In this document: one piece after another, positions 25,803 to 37,740 of the stretch
Numbering within the stretch: the stretch's first letter is position 1
Layout of the letters: each line of letters begins with the position of its first letter
Source: Cavia porcellus
Taxonomy: Eukaryota > Chordata > Mammalia > Rodentia > Caviidae
Length of the DNA: 64,000 nt
Direction of reading: 5' to 3'
Assembly (NCBI RefSeq): GCF_034190915.1
Contig: NW_026947503.1
Location: 24,882,532 to 24,946,531, forward strand
Notes under the pieces: generated by a model
What the model was told of the DNA's origin: nothing
Database searches by the model: none
What the model saw: only the letters and a program-made list of their open reading frames with translations
Made by a program: the position numbers and the translations under genes

Positions 25803-25930
25803 TGGGAGAGAGACAGACAGACAGAGATAGAGACAGAGACAGAGAAAGATACAGAGAGAGAGGCAGAGAGACAGACAGAAAGGCAGAGAGAGAGACAGAG
25901 AAGGAGGAGGAGGAGGAGGAGGAGGAGGCA
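25803..25930 (+). repeat. (GAGACA)n-like and (GGA)n microsatellite
   Basis: A purine-rich array of gagaca/gacagaga units passes into about nine gga units at 25902-25928. It probably grew from the tail of the adjacent ID remnant. Confidence 0.9.
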
Positions 25931-25989
25931 TCAATGGGGGAGACAGAAAAGAAGAAAGGAAGTTAGGTAGGTTGGGAAGGTCTTTGTAA

Positions 25990-26405
25990 CCTGTATTAGT
26001 CACTTTTCCATCAGTGGAGAAAAAGTACCCAACACTGTAATTTAAAAGAGAAGAAGTTTATTTTGGCTCATGATTTTCAGAGAACTCATTTCATGGTTGG
26101 CTGACTCCAAGCCAAGAGGACAATGGTGGGGAATGTGAGAGGGGAGGGGCAGAAGCAGGAGCAGGGACAGGAGCAGAAGAGAGCAGGAGAGGAGGAGAAA
26201 GAGGAGAGGAAGAGGAGGGGCGGAGGAAGAGGAGGAGCTGGGACCAGGAAAACTGTGCCCCCTTCCAGGTCACTCCCCCCATGACCCACCTCCTGCTCGG
26301 CCCTACCTGCAAACAGCCCATCCAGCTGCTGAGCTCATCAATGGGTGGGTGCATTGACACGTATGGTGCCCCCATGACCCAATCACCTGCCAAATCCTTG
26401 AAACT
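25990..26405 (-). mobile_element. MaLR-like LTR, reverse strand, with purine-rich tract
   Basis: It begins 'tgtattagtcacttttccat' and includes 'aagtttattttggctcatga', the antisense THE1/MST/MLT-type LTR start. A G/A-rich tract (26130-26240) lies inside. Confidence 0.65.
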
Positions 26406-27779
26406 TCTGAGGAACACTTTCAGTCAGATAGTTGTGACTTTAAATCCTGGCTCTGCTGTTGACTGGGGGACCATGGGGAGATTTGTAACCCCTGAAATCA
26501 TCGACCTCACATGTCAGTCCTCAACTAACACTGCTGGCTCCGGACCCACGCTTCACTGTGCGCCCTGTGGTAACAGAGTTCCGTTATTCTCCTGTAACGT
26601 AAGCATAGTTCAGAATGCTGGCAAGATGCTGCAAGGGGAAGAGGTTTCCTGTCACTTTAGCACTGCTGCGATTGGTATGAGGGGTACATGGCCATCCATA
26701 GAATCTGCCCCAAATGTGGAACCCCGAATGTGATCTACCTGAGACCTTGCAGCTTCTGTCTAGTGAAAATCTTTCTATAGCCTTCTCTATTTGGAAGGCA
26801 ATGATCTCTACAGCCTACTTGCACTGGAGGCCTCTCACCTTTACCAACACCCAGGCTCTCACCACAAGCCTCATGTGGTCTACAAATAGCCACTAGAGGC
26901 CCGATGTGTATGGAGCGGTTGTTCCCCCTGTGGACCTCCCACCTCCACCCATTCGCTGGATGTGACCACCTGGGACCTGGCTGAACGTGGAAGACTCATC
27001 TGTGACTGGCCAGCAATTCCATTCCAGTTATGACTTGGCTCAATGAGCAAACCGCTGGTTGAACCTCTTCCAGGCTCATCATTTCCTATTACTTTCCCTC
27101 AACTTGATGTGCCAAAGAGACTCTCCTTGTATATTATGGTGCCCTTCCATCCTGGTTGCCAGGTTATTACGTTTGCTTGCAAGGGGAAGAGGATATATAC
27201 ATATATATTCCCACCATGTGGTTTCTGTCTCTTAATTTGAGCCAGACCATTCACCTCATCAATAAAGAAGAGGTAAGAGCATCTTCGTTTCAGATTTATT
27301 TTTCAGACAAATGAGAAAACCTTCATAAAGCATATAGCTCAGAGCTCTGCTCAATTTCCTGTTTGCTTTGAGTCTACTTTCTTTTTACAGAAAAAAAGAG
27401 AAACTAATGTTGGTGAGTAACTTCTGGGTACCAGGCACTATGCCAGGCCGTTGGCAGGATGGTGCTGACACATATGTGGTTGCTTTAGAGGAGGTCACAG
27501 AGGATCGTAGTATATTATACTACTATAATGTAACAGGGCCATAGTCGTTAAGCTGAGCTACAAAGCCAGGCTGCCAGTCCTTGCAGTCCACACAGCACAC
27601 AATAGTGGGCTCCCTCCTGGATTCCCAAATGTTCCTTCTTTTCACCCGAGTGAGAACAATTTTCACGCACAGCAAACCCCCTTGTCTTTCCAGTCCTTCC
27701 GTGATGAGGGTAGTCCTGTGGGTTGCTCATCTTCCTTCTGTTAGTCCTTGGGTAACAGAGCTACGTTAGCTCATCAGAA
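26406..27779. other. Unassigned intronic sequence, possible old repeat
   Basis: 26410-26480 looks like MIR ('taaatcctggctctgctgtt'). 26480-27290 is a less AT-rich block that I cannot place. It holds a 150-codon open frame (26281-26733, +) without known similarity. 27400-27470 ('gggtaccaggcactatgcca') is an MIR/L2 scrap. Confidence 0.45.
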
Positions 27780-27789
27780 AGCCTAGTTT

Positions 27790-27886
27790 GGGCCGGGGAT
27801 TTAGCTCAGCAGCATAAGTGCCTGCCTGGCAAGGGCAAGGTTGTGAGTTTGATCCCCAGTACAAAAAAAAAAAAAAAAGAAGAAGA
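27790..27886 (+). mobile_element. ID SINE with duplication
   Basis: The ID core ('ggatttagctcagcagcata') ends in an A-rich tail. It is flanked by agcctagttt at 27780-27789 and 27887-27896. Confidence 0.92.
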
Positions 27887-28350
27887 AGCCTAGTTTTCCT
27901 CTCTATACAAGCTGGCTGCTAAATGAGGGCCAAGCAACCTACTCTTAGAACTGATGCTATAAGCTTTGACAAGTAGGAACTGGGTTATTAAGGCGGTACT
28001 TTGAAAAAAATCCTGTTGCTTAAAATAAAATGTATAGGATTTTATATCAGCCATGGACCACTTATATGGTTTGCTGTTTGACTCTAACTTCCAAGGACCA
28101 ACAATCTTTGTTATGTTCACTGTGCTTTCTCAGTGCTTGGAATACAGTAGATACTCCCTAGATGTTTGTTAAAGGGGTGAATTTAAGTAGTCAAGGAACT
28201 GCCATATGTCTGTGCGTGTGGGACTTCACTAAGGTATTTTAAAGTAGGATGTTATTTTAAAAGAAAGAGGAATATGACAATTTTATAGATCAAGGTATGA
28301 TATTAGGAAAATACAGTCCAGGGACCAAATTCACTCTAATTAGAACTTAT

Positions 28351-28439
28351 GGGGCTGGGGATTTAGCTCAGCGGCATAAGTGCCTGCCTTGCAAGCAGGC
28401 AGTCCTGAGTTAGATCCCTGGTACTGATAAAAACAAAAA
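28351..28439 (+). mobile_element. ID SINE with duplication
   Basis: 'ggggctggggatttagctca' starts it. It is flanked by agaacttat at 28342-28350 and 28440-28448. Confidence 0.92.
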
Positions 28440-28754
28440 AGAACTTATTTGCCTTGTAGTTCATGTTCTCTTTACGTTAGCCTCTTCTAGGTTTCAGCCT
28501 AGGTGATGTGGTAGTTCATCAACAATGAGCAATAAAAATAAAGGTACCATCTAGTAGGTACCACAGACGCTTTTCAAACAAAGCCCTTTATAAAATATTA
28601 CCTGGTTCCTAGCAGAGAATTCTTCACCTGGCAGCTATTCCCTAATGGCACTGATGAGACTGTGATGACAGCAAGATCGTAAAATAAAGGACTGACAAAA
28701 ATAGTGTGAATTCAGGCAAAATAGAAATGACTGAGAGAGGTGGGTGATTTTTGT

Positions 28755-28960
28755 CTTTATGGTTCTGGAAATTGAATTTAGGATCTAGGCTAGGTAAGTA
28801 CTCTACCACTGAGATACATCCCCAGTGCTTTTAAATTTTTATTTTGGAGATAGGGTCTTGCTCAACTGCGTAGGCTGGCCTTGAACTTGTGATCATCTTG
28901 CTTTGGTCTCCTGAGTAGCTGGAATGGCAGGAATGTACTCCTGTGCCAGGCTGGTAGTGA
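28755..28960 (-). mobile_element. Composite B1+ID SINE, reverse strand
   Basis: An ID end ('ccactgagatacatccccag') is followed on the + strand by a reverse B1 ('gataggtcttgct'-type start, 'ggctggccttgaacttgtga'). The minus-strand order is B1 then ID. Confidence 0.75.
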
Positions 28961-29197
28961 TATTTTTGACTGGGCAGACTCTACACAGCTCAGTCATGAC
29001 CAGGAAGTTGCTTATGCTTTTTTGTGCTTAAAAATTAGATGTGTTTGTGCTATAGCTCATAAAAACTCTGAACCAAAATAACCAGTAAAAAGAATACTGT
29101 CCTTCTGTGTTTTGGACTTTCAGATACATAGAAGAAACCATTTCGGGGAACAAAGATTTCTGTGTATTTCAATTGCTATTAAACTGACATTTGTACA

Positions 29198-29505
29198 TAT
29201 GTATCTGGCACTGGGGATTGAACCCAGGGCTTTCACACTCCAGTGCCCTCCTCTTGAGCTATAACTCCAGTCTTTTCTTATATTTTATTTTATTTATTTA
29301 TTCTTGGTACTAGGGATTGAACTCACGACCTTGTACTTACTAGACAGATAATTGTGCCACTGAGCTATACTCCCAGGTTATCTTTTATTTTTTGTTTTAA
29401 AACAGAGTCTTGCTAAATTGCCTAGGCTGAGCTCAAACTTGAGACTTCCTTGCCTCAGCTTCTCAGCATAGTGGAATTACAGGCACGCACCACCATGGGC
29501 AGCTT
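29198..29505 (-). mobile_element. ID SINE plus composite B1+ID, reverse strand
   Basis: Two ID bodies in the same direction ('ggcactggggattgaaccca' at about 29208 and 'ggtactagggattgaactca' at about 29306) are followed by a reverse B1 ending 'gaattacaggcacgcaccac'. The second ID plus B1 forms a composite. The first ID is probably a separate insertion into the tail region. Confidence 0.75.
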
Positions 29506-29749
29506 CTTTGACACTCAAAAAAGTCCATTTTCTTATTTCTCTGAAATTATCTTTCTGTGTTCCTTTTTCCATCTTACTATCATCAGGGGAACAAAAGATT
29601 CAGAAAGAGAGAAAACCAGGGTTTGAATCATCAATAATTACACTTAGAAATCTCATTTAAATAGGATTAGGCAGAGATGAAAGTTTAATCCCTCTTGAAT
29701 ACAGAATTTTAATGGGTGACCTTGGGTGGAGCTATCACAGTCAGTACCT

Positions 29750-29935
29750 GATTCATTCATTTATTAATTCTTCTAACGAATACTTGTTAAGCATCTACAA
29801 TGTGCTAATCACTACACTGAGCCTTGAACACAAAACAGAATGAGAGCACCTTGCCAATGAGGGTTTGCCTGTTTTATATCTCCATTGCCTCGTATATGGG
29901 AGGGATCAATAAACATTTGTTAAATAAATGATGCC
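29750..29935 (+). mobile_element. MIR/L2 relic
   Basis: 'gcatctacaatgtgctaatc' and later 'atcaataaacatttgttaaa' match ancient MIR/L2 3' motifs. Confidence 0.55.
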
Positions 29936-29989
29936 AGCCTGTGTGGAGTTCATACTAACTTTCTTCTTGTTCGGTTTAGCAGGGGGTTT

Positions 29990-30510
29990 TTTTAATGGTG
30001 AAAAAAATTGTGTATTTAGAAATATCCAGGTGGATTCAGTTTAGATGATCTCAGTTGTGTTTGCAATGTCCAAGGCGTTGTGATCAGGAGCCAGACACAC
30101 ACCCCTTCTTCTCCCCATCAGGCCCAATCAGGGTCTGACCTTGGCCACGTCAGTGTCACCGAGCTTCCTCACAGCTTGTTGGGTCTGGTGATTGTTGGCC
30201 TTGATGTCCACAGTGAACACGACCGTGTTGCTGTCCTCTGTCTTCTTCATGCTGACTCCGTCCGTGGTCAGGAGGAATTTGATGATGCCACCGCGGTCAA
30301 GCTTGCTTCTCCTGGGGGCGTGCTCCCCAGGGTATTTAGGCTGCCTCTGGAGCGGTGTCCTGGGGTGGCGGAAGATGGGCAATGTGCAGATCTTCTTTCC
30401 GTGGGTGTCAATGCCTTCCAGCACCGCTTTTTTATCCTTTAGAGATTTTGCTTTAGCTTTTGCTTTAGGAGAGGGAGGAACTTCCTTCTTGGCCTTCCAT
30501 GCCATCTTGG
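29990..30510 (-). pseudogene. RPL23A: RPL23A processed pseudogene
   Basis: The minus strand reads an intronless copy of ribosomal protein L23a (a large-subunit protein near the exit tunnel). The initiator ATG is at 30505-30503 and the protein begins '[20 protein letters not shown]', against the Ala-Pro-Lys start of the real protein. It runs through '[16 protein letters not shown]' and '[17 protein letters not shown]' to 'DVAKV'. There a one-base loss shifts frame and a stop follows at about 30128. Past the stop, the expected C-terminal 'RPDGEKK' region and the 3' UTR ('ggatatttctaaatac' on the minus strand) are still recognisable down to a short A tail near 29990. Missing introns, many substitutions and the frameshift mark it as a dead retrocopy. 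It is antisense to ALPK2, inside its intron, about 1.3 kb before the giant exon. Confidence 0.93.
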
Positions 30511-31786
30511 TTAAAAAACAAAACAAAACAGTTTATGCCAATAAAGTTGGAGTTAAACGAATCTCAGTGGAGCTTAAAAACAGAAAATACGAGACAAATG
30601 ATTAGTGGGCCACAGCCTGGGGAAGCGTAGAGAGAGGAGCGAGCCAGTTGTTGTCCTGCTTCCCAATGACAGTTGATACAGACATTGACGGCCATGTAGG
30701 AAGACCCATTCTCACAGGTGGTTTATGGAAATAATCTGCAGGGCTTTGGAGCCCTCTGTGTATATGGACATTTCAGCTTTGGCTTGTGTTGGCCTAAAAG
30801 TTTTAAGAGACCAGAATTTAGTCAGAGTTGGCTGTTTTTTGAACAATGTCCAATATCGTACATGATGCCCAGATAGTGCCACGATGGATTCTGGCCTTAA
30901 GACTGTGAGATTTCTTCTCCATAGACTCTTCTTTCCTCGCTTCTTCTCTTCCTCTTTTTCTCAACAACCTCAACAGTCCCAAATCCCCTATGTCTTATGG
31001 AGGTAGCTGCCTGCCTCAGAATCTCTTTTGAAAGCTTTGTGCTATTATCTGTTTGTTTCTTCTTTGTAAAGAAGTCTTTGTCTTATATGCTGAGTAAATG
31101 CTTTTAAAATTATCATACACAATGCATTAGCTATTGTTAGTCTCTTACTATTTTGCAATGAAATTTTGTTCTTTGTTCTTATAAGATAAAATTTTAAAAA
31201 GTCCAGGAGTATTTCCATATAATGTTTTCTGGAAAAATGATTGGCAGTCGTAATTCCATTCCCCCATTGGAAGTGGGCTCAAAGAACAGGTCTCTTTCTG
31301 TTGTTTAGAAACATTATTAATCAGTGAGCTGTCATAGTTTGAGGACAAAGATTGCTTATTTCTACTTTCCAGGTACTATATATTTCATTTATAGCAATTG
31401 TGTGAAATGCATCATCCTAGAAAGATGAACACAGCTCTTGTGACATATTAGATCAGATTGACAGTTGATTTATTTTATCTTTTTTCTCCAGAAAGAGTAA
31501 AAAAAAATCATTACATAAGTCATAATTGCCAGGAAGCATTTTGGTCATAATGGCAAATTTGTACAGGGACCTCCTGAAACATATAATTGCTGAAATTTGC
31601 AGTTTCCAGAGAAGTCCCTAAGAGATAGAGAGAATTTGAGGTTAATGTTTAGATTTCAGTCCTTCCTGCTCCTCTTGTTATCCATTGTTACAGTCATCGA
31701 GGATTAACACTCTTGGGACTGCAGTTATGTCCCATTGTGGGATCTCCCAGGAACAATTCTATTAATACCACTTTTCATCTTCCTAG
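30511..31786. other. ALPK2 intron directly before the giant exon
   Basis: No gene or clear repeat is seen. The last 30 bp give a short pyrimidine tract ending in 'ttcctag', the acceptor used by the giant exon. Confidence 0.6.
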
Positions 31787-34700
31787 GGAATGGTCAGGGA
31801 AAGAATCTCTCCCAGCCAGATGCCAGCTTTCTTGGAGCCTACTGGGGAGGAGACTCCACTCACAGGGACCACAAAGAATTTCCTCGCCAACATGGGAAGA
31901 ATCCACAAGGAAGATGCATCACTGGCCCAGTACTTGGAGGTAGAAAGCTGTCCCCAAGATCCACAGCAGGGAGAAAAACAAGAAAGAAACAGCACCACAA
32001 CTGGGGGTTCCTGGGAAGACTTAGAACTTGAGCCAAGTACCCCAAAAACTAATAGTGGAAATATGTCCCTAGCTGTACTCTCAGTGCATCACCCCCAAGA
32101 TGCTAGCACCGAGCCCAGGGACCCTGAGGCCCTCTCTGTTGCTTTCCCTGAGCCCACAGATACCGCCCTTGCCTTGGAAAATGTGTGCAGTGGGTCAAGA
32201 GACAGAGAAGCAGCATGTGTAGTGGAATGTTTTGAAGCCAGTGACCAAGGAACATGTTATGATACCATGGATTCTCCTGCTGGAACGCTAGTTGATAAAT
32301 ATTTGCCTCAAGATATTTGCTCCGTGGACTCAGAGCTGACAGAAGGTCAAAGCAAAGTGTGTGATTTATATTCTCCCGATGACAAGACACTGGCAGTTCT
32401 TTTCCAAACACGAGGTTCTGAGTCTCCACAGTCCACAGGCGACAGCAGCAAGGATAGAAACACAGCAGAGTCGCCTCTTTTCGTCAGTACTTTTACCTGG
32501 AACATGTCACAGGAGGCCACCAAAAGGGCCAGAAGGGAAAACCTAGCCAAAGTGGAGAATTCCACTGCCATCTTGTCCCCCACAGTGTCGACGGACTGGG
32601 AAAGGCTGAGCCCACAGCACTCAGGGTGGGTTGGGGAAGCTCAACCCCTTTCTGTTGAGAAAAACTCTTTTGTACACTTTGGACAAGGTGATGAGAGTCC
32701 TAGGATCTGTGCCTCAAACACCACAGACACCCCAGCCAATCATAGTTCAGTTGTGAATTTACCTCAGGAAAAGCCAATGGCCTTAACAGCAGTAACGGTT
32801 AATGCTGAGTGTCTACAAGAGGCTGAAAAGGCTAAGGGCATACCAGCTGCCACCAAAAGTCACCCAGCCAGATATGTTGCTTCAGTTTCTGTGAACAACC
32901 TTCCAAGTGGTATACTGGAGAATTCACCTGGGGCACCAGATGAAAGTAACCCCAAATTTCCTTCCAGTGGACAGTCAGGTCATGTTTTAAGTGACCTCAC
33001 AACTGAATCTACTAAGGAATCACTTTGCTTGGCCTCCAGTGTATCTGGAGTCCGTGGCAGCCATGCTCCCCTGCTCCTGGAGGGAGAGGGCTCCTGTAAC
33101 AATTTTCTTCTTCAGACTGATAACCAGGCTAGAAATAAGAGCCAGACTGTGGTCAGAGCAGACCAAAGCCTTGAAGAGGATTTCCAAGAAAAAGGAAGTG
33201 AAACAGAGAAAGGACTCAAACCAGAGAGCCAGTTCCACCAGGGTTCTTTTTTAGCAGATGATTTCCAAGAAAGTTTGCTCCCCACATCTACGATACAAGA
33301 CAAAGCTAACCCGGTGCCCTTAGAACACTCCCTAATGGACTGCAGAGATGCAAGAGGGCATAGATCAGGCCAGGGGGCCGATGTGTCCATGGCGGCCGAA
33401 GCAATGGTAGCAAAAAGCAGCCAGGCACTAAGCAATGTTCCATCACTCTCTGAAATCCTGCAGGAGGAATCTGAAGAGACTGGACAAGGAAATTGGAAAT
33501 TGGGCAAGAAGCTGAGGATTATAACCCTAGAAGCTTCTGTTTCTGAAATCTGGCCACCAACACAAGTAATGGAGCTGGAGTACAAGGAGGCAGAACCTAG
33601 TCCCATACTCCCTGACTGGCCCCGGGCTCTACTTGATGCTCCAGAGGCAGATGCTTCCCTGCCCGAACAGGATCGCTCAGATATGGCAGTCTTGGATGAG
33701 ACTGGTTCAGCCCTTGCTGACCACAGGCAAACCCATGAAGGCAGTGTGCCTGCCAGCACCACACACCAGGCGAGTCTTTCTTCTCAGGATTTGAACCAAC
33801 CAGGATTCCTGGACTTGTCCATGGACGCCGTTGATGAAAAGGAATTGTGGGTCACAGATTCATTATCAGAGGTTTCTGGAACTGGGTGGAAGGACAATGC
33901 TAACAGCATGAGTCAAGACCAGGTGGGAACCCAGGTCCAGGTGGATCACTTGACCTTCTTTAAACAGTTTCTGGCCTTGCCTGGCATCTTAGAGTCCTCT
34001 GTTGATCCCATTGATGACACAGGTGGGATGGAGTGCCCTCAGGCTGAGAAACTTGAGCCCTCTGATGTCACACTGGAGGTCATCAGAGAGAAGGGAAAAT
34101 TGACTGATGGAAATTTGGATCAGAGAGTAGAGGTCCCACCTGCCATTCTGCAAATTCCATGTCCCCAAAACAGTGAGGAGACCATTCCAAATGAAAACAT
34201 AATCAACGAAGACCAAGTAGACAGCAAGAGAGTAGAAGCTGAACCAAGTCAACATAGTGAAATAAAAGTGGAAGCCCAGTCTGCCATCTGGCAAGATCTA
34301 TGTCCTGATGCAGGTGAGCAAAGAATTCCAAGTGCCTGCAGCATTGGCCAAACACAAGCAGGCAGTCACAGAAGCTCAGAGGAGGCTGAACGAAGTACCG
34401 AGAACAAAGCTGGATCTATTTCCCCCGCTTCATCTCCTCCCAACAGTCTCACAGTAATGACTCAGGTGTCTGCTGGAGTCGATTCTCACAACTCTGCAAG
34501 CCAAAGTCATGATCAATCTGCAAGTGACCTGGCTGAGCCCCATAACCATCAGCATATATTTTCTGACTCAAAGGAAAGGGGAATTATTGAGAATGAGTTT
34601 AGGAAACATGCACCTTCTTCTAGAGATCTCACACAACTGCCTCGCATCTCATCTCCTGAAGGGAACCTCACACACGTTCCAATACGCTGTAGAATTGAGG

Positions 34701-35171
34701 AACTGAAAGGAGAGAAGCCTCAAGTTGGGGAGCCCGAACTCCCAAGTTCATCTGACTCCACGTCAATGACTTTGGCTTTCATTTCAGGAGAATGTGAGTC
34801 AGAGAAATCCCCCGGGTCCCTGCAGGAGCAAGAGGGCTCCACCCTGAGCAGTGGGAGAAAGCCAAGGAAGCAGGAGAAAGCCAGCCACATAGCCTCACAG
34901 ATCGGCAAATTACAGGGGGCTCAACCAGTAGTGCCTGGGTCAGAGGAGGTCAAGAAGAAGCAAGAAACTCCAGGAGGTGGACATTTAGCTGAGGGAGTAA
35001 AGAAGAAAATACTGTCCAGGGTGGCAGCCTTGAGACTGAAATTGGAAGAGAAAGAAAATGCCAGAAAAAACTCAGGTCTTCTTAGAAAGATTCCTAAACT
35101 TGAAAAATCATTGTCACACACTGATGAGAAAAAAGACCCCAAAAAGGCACCTTGCAAAAGAGAAGGAAAAG
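31787..35171 (+). CDS. ALPK2: ALPK2 giant internal exon (partial CDS)
   Basis: This exon of about 1,128 codons encodes the long, poorly structured middle of alpha-protein kinase 2, an atypical serine/threonine kinase of the alpha-kinase family linked to heart and muscle. It is open throughout. The acceptor is 'ttcctag' just before 31787 and the donor 'gtgagg' is at 35172, leaving phase 1. I recognise it by similarity to human ALPK2 as I remember it, for example 'SQMPAFLEPTGEE' near the start and 'ILSRVAALRLKLEEKEN' near the end, a basic, probably helical stretch just before the Ig-like domain. The centre is rich in Ser, Glu and Pro with no domain I can name. The frame continues into the intron to a TAA at 35213, so intron retention would add about 14 residues. 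The ATG at 31790 is an internal Met, not the start: human ALPK2 has roughly 640 residues before this point. Antisense open frames inside the exon are shadows. Confidence 0.95.
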
Positions 35172-35451
35172 GTGAGGCTCTGTTGCTTCTAAACTCTGTT
35201 GAAGTTTGGGTGTAAAAAACCAGGTGTAAGGTTCTTACATCGTGTTGAGCCCTCTGCAGTTCAGGCCAGTGTCCATCATGTGGACATTTGATGGTGGTGA
35301 CCAAGTGGCTTAAGCCCTTAGATCTGTGATCTCACACTTCTGCACACCTCAAAATCACTGGCAGCTTGTTAAAATGCAGACTGCTAGGGCACATTGTTTC
35401 TGATTCAAGGGAGAGATGAGTAGAGCTCAAAAATTTGTACTTCTAAACCAA

Positions 35452-35625
35452 ATGTGGTGGCACAAGCCTGTAACACCAGCTCTCTGGGAAGCTGGGGCAG
35501 GGTTGAAAATTCAAGCCAAGTCTGCACAAGTTAGTGAATTGGCAAGACACTGTCTGAAAAAGAAACAAAAGGCTAGAGATGTGTGAAGGCCCTGGGTTCA
35601 ATCCCCATATACATATACATACATA
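35452..35625 (+). mobile_element. Composite B1+ID SINE
   Basis: A decayed B1 ('tgtggtggcacaagcctgta', 'gacactgtctgaaaaa') is followed by an ID end ('ccctgggttcaatccccata'). Confidence 0.7.
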
Positions 35626-36084
35626 AAATAGTGTACTCCGCTCCTAACTTCCCGGGTGGGAAAATGCACACCTGAGAATTGCTGCTAAAGGCTTCCTGTA
35701 AGTGTGTTTGATGGGAGTGTGATTAAGATGCCTTTCTGTTTAATTATCCTTGTTTAAAAAAATCTATTTAAAAGAGAGGAACAGAAGCATTAATCAGTGG
35801 AGCTAATTAATATAATTAAACAGACCTCACACTAGACAGGATTTATGAAAAGAAACATTTTGGTACCAATTGGGATGCTCCTCTTTAATCCTTGATTTTC
35901 ATTGAAAAATGGCTCAGTCATCAGTTGAAACCCTCCAGTTGGTTTCTCTTTCAAATTTAAGTCTAAAATTTCCTTCCAACTCACCTTTCCACTATCTAAA
36001 TCTTACCTTTGGGGGTCTTTGTTTAGCTTTCAGACCTGGTGAAATGCAAAAGTCCTTTAAATTGCAGTTACTTCTTACTTTGCT
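35626..36084. other. ALPK2 intron, unassigned
   Basis: AT-rich unique sequence with no gene seen. Confidence 0.5.
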
Positions 36085-36250
36085 TAGGTTGGTGTTTTTT
36101 GTTTTTTGTTTTTGTTTTTGTCTTTTCCAGACAGGATCTGGCTATGCGGTTCAAGCTGGCCTTGAGCTCACTTTGTAGCCCAGGCTGGTTTCGAACTTGC
36201 AGTGATCCTCTTGCCTTGGCCTCCCGAGTGAGCCACCATGCCCGGCTTTT
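36085..36250 (-). mobile_element. B1 SINE, reverse strand
   Basis: A T/G-rich start, then 'caagctggccttgagctcac', 'ccttggcctcccgagtgag' and 'ccaccatgcccggct'. Confidence 0.9.
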
Positions 36251-36589
36251 AGGGGTTTGATTCAGCCCCAAATTCATAATTCAGCCAGAAACGAGCTCTT
36301 CCATACCAGCGCTCCCCTTCCCCTCCTGTGCCACCTGGCAGAAATCAGAAGAGAAAATACTGCAGCAGGAACAGCGACTGTGCTTGCTAGTGGGGAAAGC
36401 GCTGGCTCTTTGGATCTGAAGGAGGAATTATTTCCTCCCTTAACCCAAATCCTTGAATCTGGAGGCTGATGTTTTTTGTTTCCTGCCCACCTCAAATGGG
36501 TCCTCAGCCCCTGTTGCTAAAAGAATTAAAAACAAAACCACGTTGTGAAAGTGGGAGTAATCAAGGACCTCAGTCCACATATTTTGTTG

Positions 36590-36740
36590 TTTTTGGAGAT
36601 GGTCTTACTAAATAGTGCAGGCTGGCCTTGCACTTACTACGTAGCTCAGGCTCATATACCTTGAATTTGGGTTGACTTGTCTTGTCTCAGTCTCCCAATG
36701 CTGAGGTTACTGGTGTGCTCTAAAATGCTTGGCTAGTCCA
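36590..36740 (-). mobile_element. Diverged B1 SINE, reverse strand
   Basis: 'gcaggctggccttgcactta' and 'tctcagtctcccaatgctga' mark a reverse B1 older than its neighbours. Confidence 0.75.
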
Positions 36741-36775
36741 TGTATTTTTAAACATATCTAAAGAGTATGAAGCAA

Positions 36776-36970
36776 CTAGGTGTGTAACATAGCCTGTAAT
36801 CCCAGCACTTTGAGAGGCTGAGGCAGGAGGACTGCAAGTTTGAGCCCAGCCTAGGCAATAGAACTTAGCAAGACCTATTTCTAAGTAAAAATAAGAAAAC
36901 AGTCTGAGAATGTGTAGTTCAGTGCAAAGGACCTGGGTTCAATCTCTTCACTACCACACACACACACACA
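36776..36970 (+). mobile_element. Composite B1+ID SINE
   Basis: A B1 body ('cctgtaatcccagcactttg') and A-rich joint, then an ID end ('gacctgggttcaatctcttc') and a short (ac)n tail. Confidence 0.75.
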
Positions 36971-36974
36971 ACAC

Positions 36975-37085
36975 CAATTTTTTTTTGTATCAGGGATCAA
37001 ACTCATGATTTATTGGTTGCCAGGCAGGTACTTGTGCTGCTGGCTAAATCCCTAGCCAACACCGATATTTAAAAAAAAAAAAAAG
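36975..37085 (-). mobile_element. ID SINE, reverse strand
   Basis: 'gtatcagggatcaaactcat' through 'gctggctaaatccctagcc'. It is a reverse ID sitting directly after the composite SINE. Confidence 0.8.
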
Positions 37086-37489
37086 AAAAATAAAAAGGTT
37101 TCAGCCCAGAGGGGAATAATGTATTTAGAATTCTTATCTATGATTATTCAGCATACTTTTAGGAAAGAGGATGATCCAGGGCCCTGCTGTTGTTGAAGGG
37201 TTTGAGTCGAGCCTAATACCACCTCTCCCAGGTACAAGCAACTGCCCAGGCAGGGAATAAGCATTCTGGGAGGGGGCGGGGCAAGCAGGCACCGAGAGTG
37301 GTGGCCTTGGGGGGACAGCCCTGCCAGAGGCCTCAGAGTAGTGACGGCTGAAGACTTGTCCAGGCCAGACCAGCTCAACATGGCAGTGAAGGGCTGTTCC
37401 CAGTGCTGCCCCGTCAGTGAAGGCCTTTGAGAGCAAAGATTCAGAGCAGAGGTTTTTGCAAGTGTTTTGAGGCCCTTGGAGAAGAAGCT

Positions 37490-37740
37490 GTAACATGGTG
37501 GATTCCAGCATAGATAGGAGTCCAGCTGCTTGAGTCCAAGTCTGGCTTCCTCTAGGCACTGGGCAGCCTTGGGCAAAGGCTTCACCTCTGAGAACCTCTT
37601 TTTCCTCACCTGTAAAAACAGATGATAATAAGACTCATCCCAGCATCAAAATGCAAAGAAATAGGAAAGATGCCTGGCTGTTTTAAAAGTAAATTTAAAT
37701 GAGGCAACTTTCATGCTTAGTATCATGCTCACGAAATAAG
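37490..37740 (+). mobile_element. MIR SINE
   Basis: 'tgggcagccttgggcaaagg', 'cacctctgagaacctctttt' and 'tcacctgtaaaaacagatga' reproduce the MIR core ('gaccttgggcaagtta... cctcatctgtaaaatg' type). Confidence 0.8.

Noticed and set aside
33112..33762. 216-codon open frame on the minus strand inside the giant exon
   Set aside because: It is a shadow of the ALPK2 coding frame. Long antisense frames are common opposite Ser/Glu-rich coding sequence.
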